In this document: in pieces, positions 6,994 to 14,188 of the stretch
How positions within the stretch are numbered: the stretch's first letter is position 1
Layout: every line of letters begins with the position of its first letter
Assembly: GCA_049582065.1 (NCBI GenBank)
Contig: JBAUTF010000085.1
Coordinates: forward strand, 1-19,761
Length of the DNA stretch: 19,761 bases
DNA from: DATKSS01 sp049582065
Lineage (GTDB): Bacteria; Chloroflexota; Dormibacteria; Dormibacterales; Dormibacteraceae
Direction of reading: 5' to 3'
Program-made: the position numbers and the translations under genes
Notes under the pieces: model-generated
What the model was told of the DNA's origin: nothing
The model's database searches: none
Seen by the model: the letters and a program-made list of their open reading frames with translations, nothing else

Positions 6994-8042
6994 CCCTGCA
7001 GGCTCAGCTGCCAGGAGGGCCCGACCCGCGACAACGGCGCCTCGCAAGAGCGCGACGCCGCCTCCACGTTCGATGTCGACCGGCAGACCAGCATCGCTCC
7101 TTTGGTACCGGCGCTGAATACGGTGAAGTACTGGCCGCTGGCGTCGTCGTAAAAGGTCGACAGGCCATTCGCGTCGACGCTGGCCGACCCACGCAGCGCA
7201 TTGATCCAGTCGTCCGCCTCCTGTGTCGTGTTGAAGTCGAGCACGCCGGCCCTGACCTCCATGTGCGTGTCGTTGTCAAGCGCGTAGTCCGCGAAGACCA
7301 TGGCGTCCACGCCGTCACTCTTCAGGATTCCAGCCAGGATCTCCGGCGACGCGAAGCCGAGCATCACCACCACCGCCTCGACCGGCAGCGTGGTCGAGCC
7401 GAGCAGTGTCATGTCGGGTCCCGCAGGCGGCAGCAGCGTACTGTTCGAGCTCGGGAGGGGGCTGGAGCGGACCTTGCCGGCCAGGACGTCCTTCAAGCGC
7501 GAAACGACCTTGGTCGCGATCTTGCCCAGCTGGCTTACGCTCGGGAACGCATCCTTGCGGTTCAGGCTGATGGTGGTCACGATCTGGCCGACACGGACGA
7601 AGGTGGCGGTTTCGAACGGCGCCGCCGTCGAGCTCTGCGAGCCGTAGTAGAGGACCTGGTCCCCCACCTTCGGACCTGACGCCGACGTGCCAAAGGCAGA
7701 CTGAAAGTTGCTCATCTGGGTGGTCGCGGTCGACGTGGAGTCCCAGAGCGTGAACTCCACGTCGAGGGTCTCCGCGGTGCCGATGTGGGAGAAGCGCTGG
7801 ACGACGTGGAAGCGCTCCTGGAACGGCATCGACGCCGAGTCGAGGGGCCGTACGCCGAAGGACGGCGGGCCCGGCCACCAGTTGGAATCCCCGAGCAGCG
7901 ACTGGACGTCGGCCTGGCTCGGCTCGGCCGCATAGAGGTCGGTTGGCGTGGCGTTGGCGCCGCTGCTCGACGAGCGAGCGCAGGCAGCCGCGACAAGCGC
8001 GACCGTCATGACCAGGGCGAGCGTCCGAATCGTCCTAGTCAA
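6990..8042 (-). CDS. Uncharacterised lipoprotein downstream of lepA
   Basis: This is a 350-residue predicted lipoprotein. The n-region carries Arg3 and Arg6, a hydrophobic stretch covers about 8-20, and the lipobox LVAAAC gives a lipidated Cys21. A Ser-rich linker follows. The body is mixed alpha/beta without a domain I recognise, and two further cysteines lie near the C-terminus. The start is a TTG at 8042 inside the last codons of lepA, an 8-base overlap, so the gene is probably co-translated with lepA. A later ATG (codon 12) would leave no charged n-region. The gene is co-oriented with lepA but has no evident functional link to translation. The function is unknown. Confidence 0.82.
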   Translation of the reverse strand: MTRTIRTLALVMTVALVAAACARSSSSGANATPTDLYAAEPSQADVQSLLGDSNWWPGPPSFGVRPLDSASMPFQERFHVVQRFSHIGTAETLDVEFTLWDSTSTATTQMSNFQSAFGTSASGPKVGDQVLYYGSQSSTAAPFETATFVRVGQIVTTISLNRKDAFPSVSQLGKIATKVVSRLKDVLAGKVRSSPLPSSNSTLLPPAGPDMTLLGSTTLPVEAVVVMLGFASPEILAGILKSDGVDAMVFADYALDNDTHMEVRAGVLDFNTTQEADDWINALRGSASVDANGLSTFYDDASGQYFTVFSAGTKGAMLVCRSTSNVEAASRSCEAPLSRVGPSWQLSLQG

Positions 8043-9837
8043 GCTTCAGCACCGCCATGAACGCCTCTTGTGGGATCTCGATGGAGCCGACCCGCTTCAT
8101 GCGCCTCTTCCCTTCCTTCTGCTTTTCCAGGAGCTTGCGCTTGCGGGTGATGTCCCCGCCGTAGCATTTCGCGAGCACGTCCTTTCTCATCGCCGAGATG
8201 GTCTCGCGAGCGACGACTTTACCGCCAATGGCCGCCTGCAGAGGCACCTCGTAGAGCTGGCGAGGGATGATCGTCCTCAGCTTCTCGACCAGGCGGCGGC
8301 CCTGGCTCTGCGCCTTGCTGCGATGGGTGATCAGGGACAGGGCGTCGACCGGCTCACCGGCGACGAGCACGTCGAGCTTGACGAGCTCGCCTTCCCGAAA
8401 GCCGATCATCTCGTAGTCCATCGAGGCATAGCCCTTGGTTCGGGACTTGAGCTGGTCGTAGAAGTCGTGGATGATCTCGCCCAGGGGAATCTCGTACTCG
8501 AGCACGACACGGTCGCCAGGCCGGTGCTCCAGGTGCTTGTACATGCCGCGGCGCTCCTGGCACAGCTCCATCATCGGGCCGACGAAGCCCGACGGGACGA
8601 TGACCGAGAGCTTGACGAACGGCTCTGAGATCGACTCGACAGTGGTGGGGTCCGGCAGCAGCGCCGGGTTGTCGACCGCGATCACCTCGCCGCGCTTGAG
8701 CTTCACCTGGTACTCGACGGTCGGCGCCGTGGTGATGAGGTCAAGCTGGAACTCGCGCTCCAACCGCTCCTGGACGATCTCGAGATGGAGCAGGCCAAGG
8801 AACCCGCAGCGAAACCCGAAACCAAGCGCGGCCGAATTCTCAGGCTCATATGAGAGGGCCGCGTCGTTCAGCTGCAGCTTCTCGAGCGCCTCCTTCAAAT
8901 CGGAGAACTGGTCCGATTCGGTCGGGAACAGTCCGGCGAACACCATCGGCTTGACCTGGCGATAGCCCGGCAAGGGGTTGGTCGCGCCGTGCTCCAGCGA
9001 CGTGATGGTGTCGCCGACTCGGGCGTCGACGACGTTCTTGATCGCGGCGATCACATAACCGACCTCGCCCGCCGTCAGCTTCTCGGCGGGCCTGGGCTGC
9101 GGGGCGAACCACCCGACCTCATCGACCTCGTGGACCTTGGCCGTGTTCATCATCCGGATCTTGCTGCCCGGGATGATCTCGCCGTCCACCACGCGAACGT
9201 AGGTGATGACGCCGCGATAGATGTCGTAGTACGAATCGAAGATGAGCGCGCGCAGCGGCTTGGTCGCATCCCCCCGCGGATGCGGAACGCGCGCGACGAT
9301 GGCCTCGAGTATCTCCTCCGTGCCGATGCCCTGTTTGGCCGACGCGAATATCACCTGGTCACGGGGGATGCCTGTGACATCCGAGATCTCCTCCGCCACC
9401 ATCTCCGGCTGAGCCGCGTCAAGGTCGATCTTGTTGACGACCGGAACCAGCGTGAGGCCCGCCTCCACCGCCTGGTACAGGTTGGCCAGCGTCTGCGCCT
9501 CGATGCCCTGGGCGGCGTCCACCACGAGGATCGCGCCTTCGCAAGCCGCGAGCGAGCGCGAGACCTCGTATGCGAAGTCCACGTGACCCGGCGTGTCGAT
9601 CAGGTTGAGCTCGTACGACCGCCCGTCGTGCGCGGGATAAGTCATGCGGACCGCCTGGAGCTTGATCGTGATGCCTCGTTCGCGCTCGAGGTCCATGCTG
9701 TCGAGGACCTGGTCCTGCATGTCGCGCTGGCTGATGGAGCCTGTGTATTCGAGCAGCCGGTCGGCAAGCGTCGACTTGCCGTGGTCAATGTGGGCGATGA
9801 TGCAGAAGTTCCGAACCTGGGCCTGGACGGTGGGCAC
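8035..9837 (-). CDS. lepA: Elongation factor 4 (LepA), ribosome back-translocating GTPase
   Basis: LepA/EF-4 is a ribosome-associated GTPase involved in translation under stress and in initiation or assembly. The protein of about 600 residues carries the translational GTPase motifs in order: G1 AHIDHGKST near residue 15, G3 DTPGH, G4 NKIDLD and G5 FASAKQG. EF-G-like domains follow, then the LepA-specific C-terminal domain with YGGDITRKRKLLEKQKEGK. Two starts compete: a TTG at 9843 and a GTG at 9837. The GTG is preferred because AGGA lies seven bases upstream, and because TAGGAT ends six bases upstream as a possible leaderless -10. The gene is divergent from a small membrane protein gene with only about 18 bases between them, and its end overlaps the start of a lipoprotein gene. 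Confidence 0.97.
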   Translation of the reverse strand: MPTVQAQVRNFCIIAHIDHGKSTLADRLLEYTGSISQRDMQDQVLDSMDLERERGITIKLQAVRMTYPAHDGRSYELNLIDTPGHVDFAYEVSRSLAACEGAILVVDAAQGIEAQTLANLYQAVEAGLTLVPVVNKIDLDAAQPEMVAEEISDVTGIPRDQVIFASAKQGIGTEEILEAIVARVPHPRGDATKPLRALIFDSYYDIYRGVITYVRVVDGEIIPGSKIRMMNTAKVHEVDEVGWFAPQPRPAEKLTAGEVGYVIAAIKNVVDARVGDTITSLEHGATNPLPGYRQVKPMVFAGLFPTESDQFSDLKEALEKLQLNDAALSYEPENSAALGFGFRCGFLGLLHLEIVQERLEREFQLDLITTAPTVEYQVKLKRGEVIAVDNPALLPDPTTVESISEPFVKLSVIVPSGFVGPMMELCQERRGMYKHLEHRPGDRVVLEYEIPLGEIIHDFYDQLKSRTKGYASMDYEMIGFREGELVKLDVLVAGEPVDALSLITHRSKAQSQGRRLVEKLRTIIPRQLYEVPLQAAIGGKVVARETISAMRKDVLAKCYGGDITRKRKLLEKQKEGKRRMKRVGSIEIPQEAFMAVLKLD

Positions 9838-9843
9838 GCTCAA

Positions 9844-9849
9844 ATCCTA
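9844..9849 (-). promoter_or_regulatory. Candidate -10 (and alternative SD) of lepA
   Basis: The minus strand reads TAGGAT, followed by exactly six bases and the GTG at 9837. This is the spacing expected if transcription starts at the start codon itself. The same bases contain AGGA, which could instead be a Shine-Dalgarno sequence. Confidence 0.4.
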
Positions 9850-9855
9850 GAGAGG

Positions 9856-10203
9856 GTGAGAATTGCGGACGTGGGCGTTGTCCTCGCGCTTGGCGCGCTC
9901 CTCTGCCTGGCGGGCATCGTTTTGCTCCTCAACGTTTTCGGCGCCGGGGATTACATGGTGCGGCGAGTGACCTCGAGGTCGCTCGGCGAGCTGGCCCCCG
10001 GGTTTGCCGCCACACCGCGCGGCTTCAAGACCTACGCGGTGCTGGTGCTGTCCGTCGGAATGCTCTCCGCCGGCATCGGGCTGACCGCGGTTTTCATCCC
10101 GCTCGCGGCCGGGGTGCTCGTGCTCGGTGCGGTCGTATTCGGCCTGGCCTCCATGCTCGCAATCGCAGGCGAAATCGAGACGTATCGCGCGCTGAAGCGC
10201 TGA
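9856..10203 (+). CDS. Small three-helix membrane protein, unknown function
   Basis: The protein has about 115 residues. Hydrophobic segments lie near residues 7-26 (VVLALGALLCLAGIVLLLN), about 57-75 and about 77-100. They are separated by a basic loop (YMVRRVTSRSLGELAPGF) that is probably cytoplasmic, and the C-terminus is charged (EIETYRALKR). I do not recognise a family. The start is uncertain: a GTG at 9856, or a GTG at 9871 that has GGTGAG ten bases upstream; both keep the first helix. The same frame stays open far upstream, but there it is antisense to lepA and has no hydrophobic pattern. The gene is divergent from lepA and ends three bases from the rsmE stop, in convergent orientation. 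Confidence 0.7.
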   Translation: MRIADVGVVLALGALLCLAGIVLLLNVFGAGDYMVRRVTSRSLGELAPGFAATPRGFKTYAVLVLSVGMLSAGIGLTAVFIPLAAGVLVLGAVVFGLASMLAIAGEIETYRALKR

Positions 10204-10206
10204 GCC

Positions 10207-10872
10207 TCAACGCCCGGCGAGGACGACCGCGAGGGCGACGAGGGCCGCCGTGTCCGCGCGGAGGTTGCGCTGGCCCAGACCAGCTTTTCGCTCGACGAGG
10301 GCGAGCTCGCGGTCGGTCCAGCCGCCTTCAGGCCCGACCAGGAGCGTGAGGTCCCGGGGCTCGACCAGCGCGGACAGCGGAGTCTTTTCCCCGCGGACGA
10401 GCATCACCGAATCACTTGCTCCAGCGAGCGCCGCATCCAGCGAGGGCGCGTGCGTCACCTCCGGCACGTGGAGACGGCCTGCTAGCATCGCGGCTTCGCG
10501 GCAGATGGTCCGCCAACGCTCGGGCTTGGACCCGCGCGCCACGCTGCGGTCGGCCTGGAAGACACAGAAGGCGTGGGCGCCGGCCTCGGTGCAGCGCGAC
10601 AGCACGAGCTCGAGAGCGGGCGCCGGGAGGTTGGCGATTGCGATCGTGACCCGCGCTGCCGGCTCTGGCTGATGCGGCTGCTCGTCCACGATTGTCCCGG
10701 TGACGCGCTCGGGGGACACGCCGTCAAGCCTCACCCTCAGCTTGAAGCCGGCGGGGTCGATGACTTCGATCTCCTCCCCCACTCGCGCCCGCAGCGATCG
10801 CGCGAGGTGCTGGGCGTCGCCGCCCTCGATTACGGCGCGCCCACCTTCACGTCTTGCGAAAAACGAGGGCAA
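10207..10872 (-). CDS. rsmE: 16S rRNA (uracil-1498-N3)-methyltransferase RsmE
   Basis: RsmE uses SAM to methylate N3 of U1498 in helix 44 of 16S rRNA. The 221-residue protein has the N-terminal PUA-like part (FFARREGG...DAQHLARSLRARVGEEIEV). The SPOUT trefoil-knot domain follows, with LSRCTEAGA, PERWRTICREAAMLAGR, the SAM-binding LLVGPEGGWTDRE, and the C-terminal LGQRNLRADTA that closes the knot. Its length is slightly short but normal. The start is a TTG at 10872, four bases downstream of the preceding TGA, with no strong ribosome binding site; no later start keeps the PUA strands. It is the last gene of a four-gene unit and converges on the small membrane protein gene. In many genomes rsmE lies beside dnaJ and prmA; here it lies on the far side of lepA. 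Confidence 0.93.
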   Translation of the reverse strand: MPSFFARREGGRAVIEGGDAQHLARSLRARVGEEIEVIDPAGFKLRVRLDGVSPERVTGTIVDEQPHQPEPAARVTIAIANLPAPALELVLSRCTEAGAHAFCVFQADRSVARGSKPERWRTICREAAMLAGRLHVPEVTHAPSLDAALAGASDSVMLVRGEKTPLSALVEPRDLTLLVGPEGGWTDRELALVERKAGLGQRNLRADTAALVALAVVLAGR

Positions 10873-10875
10873 CCG

Positions 10876-11193
10876 TCACATCACGTTGAACGTTTCGTAG
10901 ACGGCGATCTGCGCGCCTCCCTTGATCACCGGGCAGCCCTTCGCCATTTTGGTCGCAGCCTCCAGAGAGGGCGCCTCGAGGATGCTGTACCCGGTCGCGC
11001 GCTGGCCCACCGGCCCCTTCGCGACGGTGCCGTCGGGCTTCACCTTGTTGACCGACCCTGAAAACGGGTTGCCTCCGTCCACCACCGCCGAGCCGAGCTT
11101 GGTGAACCAGGCCGTCCACTGCTTCATCACGCGCGCCTGGGCCGCCGGGGTCTCCGGCATGCTTCCGCCGTAATAGACCAACAAATACTTCAC
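10876..11193 (-). CDS. YCII-related (DGPF-type) small protein
   Basis: The 105-residue protein begins MKYLLVYYGG and shows the alternating beta-alpha pattern of the YCII/DGPF dimeric ferredoxin-like family. It has a WTAWFTKLGSAVVDGGNPF central part and a GYSILEAPSLEAATKMAKGCP helix, ending in a beta strand. Members are small enzymes or ligand-binding proteins of mostly unknown substrate. The GTG start at 11193 is decided by a strong GAGGAG six bases upstream; the frame is open further upstream to 11271, but that part overlaps the UDG gene. It lies between the uracil-DNA glycosylase gene and rsmE, three bases before the rsmE TTG. Confidence 0.85.
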   Translation of the reverse strand: MKYLLVYYGGSMPETPAAQARVMKQWTAWFTKLGSAVVDGGNPFSGSVNKVKPDGTVAKGPVGQRATGYSILEAPSLEAATKMAKGCPVIKGGAQIAVYETFNVM

Positions 11194-11199
11194 GTCTTT

Positions 11200-11205
11200 C
11201 TCCTC
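11200..11205 (-). promoter_or_regulatory. Ribosome binding site of the YCII-like gene
   Basis: The minus strand reads GAGGAG, six bases before the GTG at 11193. It is a canonical Shine-Dalgarno sequence and rules out the longer upstream reading. Confidence 0.75.
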
Positions 11206-11245
11206 ATCGCATCCGCCTGGCTCCAATTGGCCTGGCTTCGCTATT

Positions 11246-11875
11246 TCACGCGCTTCGCGGGCCTGACGCAAGGGCCGATCGGAGCTCGGCGATCAGGCCC
11301 AGCGCCGACTCGAGCCGGGCGCGGTTGCGATGGTAGTTCAGCCAGCGGCTCTGCCCTGAAGGGTGTGGCAGCGGGACCACCACCGGTCGTTCCCCAAACC
11401 GTTCGCCGACCCTTTCTTCGAGCCGGCCCGGGCCAAGGAACCGCGCGATCGCCATCTGGCCAACCAGGATGATCGCCCTGGGTTTGAGGAGGTCGAGCTC
11501 GGCGTCGAGCCAGTGGGCGCAGTTGGAGATGGCGGCGGGCGGCGGGCGGAGGTCGCCGGTCCCGGAGCGATTGCGGCCCGGAAAGCAGCGCATCAGCGAG
11601 GCGATGTAGGTCAGGCTGCGGAACTCTTCGGCGCTCGCGAAGCCGGCCCGCAACATCCACCGGTCAAGCTCTTTCCCGGCGCGACCGGAAAACGGCCGTC
11701 GCGACACGCGCTCCACCGGCCCGGGCGCCTGGCCGATGAGGACGAACGGTGCTCCCCAGATGCCTGAGAAGGTGGGGTTGGCCTCGGCGATGATGCCGGC
11801 GTCAGCGCATGCAGTGCAGGCACGGCACGCCGCCTGGTGCCTGGCGAGGGCGGCGCGACCGCTTACGGGTGGCAC
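11246..11875 (-). CDS. Iron-sulfur uracil-DNA glycosylase (family 4/5-like)
   Basis: The enzyme excises uracil, and perhaps other damaged bases, from DNA to start base-excision repair. The 209-residue protein has the uracil-binding motif LIGQAPG (46-52) and RPFSGRAGKELDRW (60-73). The C-terminal loop motif is PHPSGQSRWLN. Four cysteines at 20, 23, 97 and 119 match the spacing of the [4Fe-4S] ligands of family 4 enzymes; C17 is extra. The HPSG loop and the Gln and Ala residues in motif A differ from classic family 4, so the exact subfamily and substrate range are open. The GTG start at 11875 is supported by AGGAG six bases upstream. It follows the nicotinate phosphoribosyltransferase gene by 12 bases and is probably in the same operon. 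A 52-base gap with no obvious signal separates it from the YCII-like gene. Confidence 0.87.
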   Translation of the reverse strand: MPPVSGRAALARHQAACRACTACADAGIIAEANPTFSGIWGAPFVLIGQAPGPVERVSRRPFSGRAGKELDRWMLRAGFASAEEFRSLTYIASLMRCFPGRNRSGTGDLRPPPAAISNCAHWLDAELDLLKPRAIILVGQMAIARFLGPGRLEERVGERFGERPVVVPLPHPSGQSRWLNYHRNRARLESALGLIAELRSALASGPRSA

Positions 11876-11881
11876 CGGGCT

Positions 11882-11886
11882 CTCCT
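11882..11886 (-). promoter_or_regulatory. Ribosome binding site of the UDG gene
   Basis: The minus strand reads AGGAG, six bases before the GTG at 11875, in the 12-base gap after the upstream stop codon. Confidence 0.7.
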
Positions 11887-11887
11887 G

Positions 11888-12898
11888 CTAGAAGGCGCGG
11901 CGAAGACGGGGGTTGTCGGCCGCGCCGGGAGTGCGACCTCGCTTGGCGACCGGCTTGCCCGCGATTTCCTTGATGTCCCCGGTGAAGGCGATCGGTGGCG
12001 CGGCGCTGATCGCCATCCCGACGCCGTACGAGTCCACCGGGGCGCGAGCCGCCTCGAACTCGCGGATTCGCTGCGCGTCCAGGCCGCCTGAGACATAGAT
12101 GCCCACATGTTCGTGTCCGGCCTGGTCGAGCCGCGCGCGCACCTCTTTGACCAGGTCGACCGTGACCTGGCCGCGTTCCTTCGGGGTGTCCAGGCGGACG
12201 CCGCGCAGCCGCTTGCCGAGCGCCTCGGCGACCCGCAGCGATTCTTCCGCCTCGTCCTTAAAGGTGTCGACGAGCACGATCCGCAGCACGTCGTCGGGCA
12301 TGTGCGAATCGAAAGCGCGCGCCGCCTGGACCGTGTCTCCGAAGATCAGTATCATCGCGTGTGGCATCGTGCCGGACGGGGCCTTCAAGCCGGCGAGCTG
12401 CGCGCCCAGCGGGGTGGCGCAACCGGCGCACCCGCCGACGATGGCCGCGTACTCCATCACGGGGCCGATCAGCGGGTGGACGTGGCGCGCGCCGTACGAG
12501 ATGACGCGCTTGCCGGCGGCCGAACCGACTATCTCCTGCGCCGCGGTGGCCCAGCCCGAACAGCTCGAGAGCATGCCCAGGAGCGCCGTCTCGTAGACGC
12601 CGAACCGCGAGTAGGGAGCTCGCACCCGCAACACGGTTTCGCGCTCCGTCATGTGCTCGCCCTCGGCGGTCACCCACGCCTCGTCGCCCTCGTGCAGCAC
12701 GGCCCCCAGCAGGCGCAGCGCCTCGGCTATCCCGCACAGGACTCCCGCGCGGCTCGAGAAGAAGTCCATCGCCACGACGGCATCGACGCCCGCCGCGGCA
12801 AGAGTGTCGCGGGCCCGCTGGAAGTAGACGTCAGAGGCCGGCCCGGCGTAATAGGAGAGCAGCTCCGAGCTCGGACTCTGGGCTGTGACCTGCTTCAT
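11888..12898 (-). CDS. Nicotinate phosphoribosyltransferase (short type)
   Basis: The enzyme joins nicotinate and PRPP to make nicotinate mononucleotide, the first step of NAD salvage (Preiss-Handler pathway). The 336-residue protein is shorter than Escherichia coli PncB and resembles the compact form of archaea and deep bacteria. Conserved segments are FFSSRAGVLCGIAEAL, APYSRFGVYETALLG, SYGARHVHP with the catalytic-site histidine region, GCATPLGAQLAG, SGTMPHA, LVDTFKDE and IYVSGGLD for phosphate binding. A C-terminal tail after about residue 310 (KPVAKRGRTPG) is basic. The ATG at 12898 has no Shine-Dalgarno sequence; TAATTT lies eight bases upstream and may be a -10 for a nearly leaderless mRNA. 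It heads the unit with UDG, YCII-like and rsmE, and is divergent from mrp. Confidence 0.9.
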   Translation of the reverse strand: MKQVTAQSPSSELLSYYAGPASDVYFQRARDTLAAAGVDAVVAMDFFSSRAGVLCGIAEALRLLGAVLHEGDEAWVTAEGEHMTERETVLRVRAPYSRFGVYETALLGMLSSCSGWATAAQEIVGSAAGKRVISYGARHVHPLIGPVMEYAAIVGGCAGCATPLGAQLAGLKAPSGTMPHAMILIFGDTVQAARAFDSHMPDDVLRIVLVDTFKDEAEESLRVAEALGKRLRGVRLDTPKERGQVTVDLVKEVRARLDQAGHEHVGIYVSGGLDAQRIREFEAARAPVDSYGVGMAISAAPPIAFTGDIKEIAGKPVAKRGRTPGAADNPRLRRAF

Positions 12899-13100
12899 CG
12901 CCGTGAAAATTAACAGGCAGGGTTGTCAAGGGGTTTGCCTTCGCCCTAACTTCGGTGGCGGTTTGGCGTGAAGGCTTCGGGGGAGGGAAGCCACGAAAAG
13001 AGGGAGGGCCCCGCCAGGGGAGCGCCTTTTTTGGCGGCAGCACAGCGCCCGCACCGGCGAGACCCGGCAGCGTCCCGGCTCCCGGTAATATGCCTTGGCG
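12899..13100. other. 202-bp divergent intergenic region between NaPRT and mrp genes
   Basis: This is the longest non-coding stretch in the window. On the minus side it holds TAATTT (12907-12912), eight bases before the NaPRT ATG. It also holds a perfect TTGACA (12924-12929), but that lies only 11 bases from TAATTT, too close for a standard promoter. The middle has GC-rich inverted repeats: GGCTTC/GAAGCC (12973-12978 and 12987-12992), CCGCCA/TGGCGG (13011-13016 and 13032-13037), and CGCC/GGCG around six T (13023-13036). On the plus side TAATAT (13086-13091) precedes mrp. No small ORF here looks real, and no riboswitch class is recognised. Confidence 0.6.
13086..13091 (+). promoter_or_regulatory. 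Candidate -10 element of mrp
   Basis: TAATAT ends nine bases before the ATG at 13101, so transcription would start about three bases before it. No Shine-Dalgarno sequence and no clear -35 element are present. Confidence 0.45.
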
Positions 13101-14180
13101 ATGTCCGGCCCATCATCTCAACAGGTCCTCGCCGCGCTGGCGCAGATTCAGGACCCCGACCTCGGACGCGACGTGGTCAGCCTCGGCATGATCAAAGAGC
13201 TGGAGGTCAGCCCGGCCGGCAAGGTCAGCTTCACCTTCGAGCTCACGACCCCGGCGTGCCCGGTCCGAGACCGTTTCAAGTCGCAGGCGCAGGACCTGGT
13301 CGGGGAGATCCCCGGCGTGTCTGGCGTCGACATCCGTATGACGGCCAACGTCCGGCCGGCGTTCATGCGGCCCAAGCCTTCGGAAATCCTGCCTGGCGTG
13401 AAGCAGACCATCGCGGTCGCATCGGGCAAAGGCGGCGTCGGCAAATCGACAGTGGCCGTCAACCTCGCGGCGGCGCTGCGCCTCAGCGGCGCGGAGGTGG
13501 GCCTGCTGGACGCGGACATCTACGGCCCTTCGGTGCCTGCCATGACCGGTTCGCGAGCGGTCCCGGAGCAGGTCAACGGCATGCTTCGTCCGATCGAGGC
13601 GCACGGGCTCAAGCTCATGTCGTTCGGCAACATCTACCCGGGCGACCAGCCCACGATCTATCGCGGGCCCATGGTCGGCAAGGCGATCGAGGCGATGATG
13701 GTCCAGGTCGACTGGGGCCGCCTCGACTACCTGGTGATCGACCTGCCGCCCGGTACGGGTGACGCGTCGCTGACCCTCGCGCAGGCCATTCCGATCACCG
13801 GCGTGGCCATCGTATGCACTCCGCAGGACGTGGCGACCGACATCGCGATCAAGGCGCTCCAGATGTTCCGGAAGCTCAACGTAACCCCCCTCGGGCTCAT
13901 CGAGAACATGAGCTGGTACATCTGCCCGAGCTGCGGCCACCGCCACGAGATCTTCAGCCACGGCGGCGCGGAGGACGCGGCCAAGCGGCTCGGAGTTCCT
14001 TTCCTCGGCGCCATCCCGCTCGAGGAAGGCATCCGCGAGGACGCCGACGCCGGCACCCCGGTCGTCATCTCGCGTCCCGAGTCGGCCGGCGCCAAGGCGT
14101 TCATGCACATCGCGTCGCAGGTCGCTGCGAGAACGTCGATCCAGTCGTTCCGCCAGCTGCCGGTCATCAACGTCCGTTAG
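13101..14180 (+). CDS. mrp: Mrp/ApbC/NBP35-family Fe-S cluster carrier ATPase
   Basis: Mrp proteins bind ATP as dimers and carry [4Fe-4S] clusters to apo-proteins in the cytoplasm. This protein of about 359 residues has an N-terminal MIP18/DUF59 domain (about 5-80) with the conserved TTPACPVRD. A basic linker is followed by a deviant Walker A SGKGGVGKST and LLDADIYGPSVP. The switch segment VIDLPPGTGDASLTLAQ and the cluster-binding C-x2-C in WYICPSCGHRHEIF come next. The ATG at 13101 is preferred over a TTG six bases earlier, because the -10-like TAATAT would leave almost no leader for the TTG. A DUF971 gene begins just after its stop; together they match the domain order of HCF101. Confidence 0.95.
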   Translation: MSGPSSQQVLAALAQIQDPDLGRDVVSLGMIKELEVSPAGKVSFTFELTTPACPVRDRFKSQAQDLVGEIPGVSGVDIRMTANVRPAFMRPKPSEILPGVKQTIAVASGKGGVGKSTVAVNLAAALRLSGAEVGLLDADIYGPSVPAMTGSRAVPEQVNGMLRPIEAHGLKLMSFGNIYPGDQPTIYRGPMVGKAIEAMMVQVDWGRLDYLVIDLPPGTGDASLTLAQAIPITGVAIVCTPQDVATDIAIKALQMFRKLNVTPLGLIENMSWYICPSCGHRHEIFSHGGAEDAAKRLGVPFLGAIPLEEGIREDADAGTPVVISRPESAGAKAFMHIASQVAARTSIQSFRQLPVINVR

Positions 14181-14188
14181 GCGCGACG

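Noticed and set aside
8989..9855. Long plus-strand open frame opposite lepA, continuous with the small membrane protein
   Set aside because: It is antisense to lepA, has the low-complexity Arg/Asp/Leu composition of a GC-rich shadow frame, and no recognisable domain. Only the part after 9856 has a membrane-protein pattern.
12924..12929. Perfect TTGACA as -35 of the NaPRT gene
   Set aside because: The best -10-like hexamer is only 11 bases away, and at 16-18 bases there is only TTCACG-like sequence, so a standard promoter is not supported.
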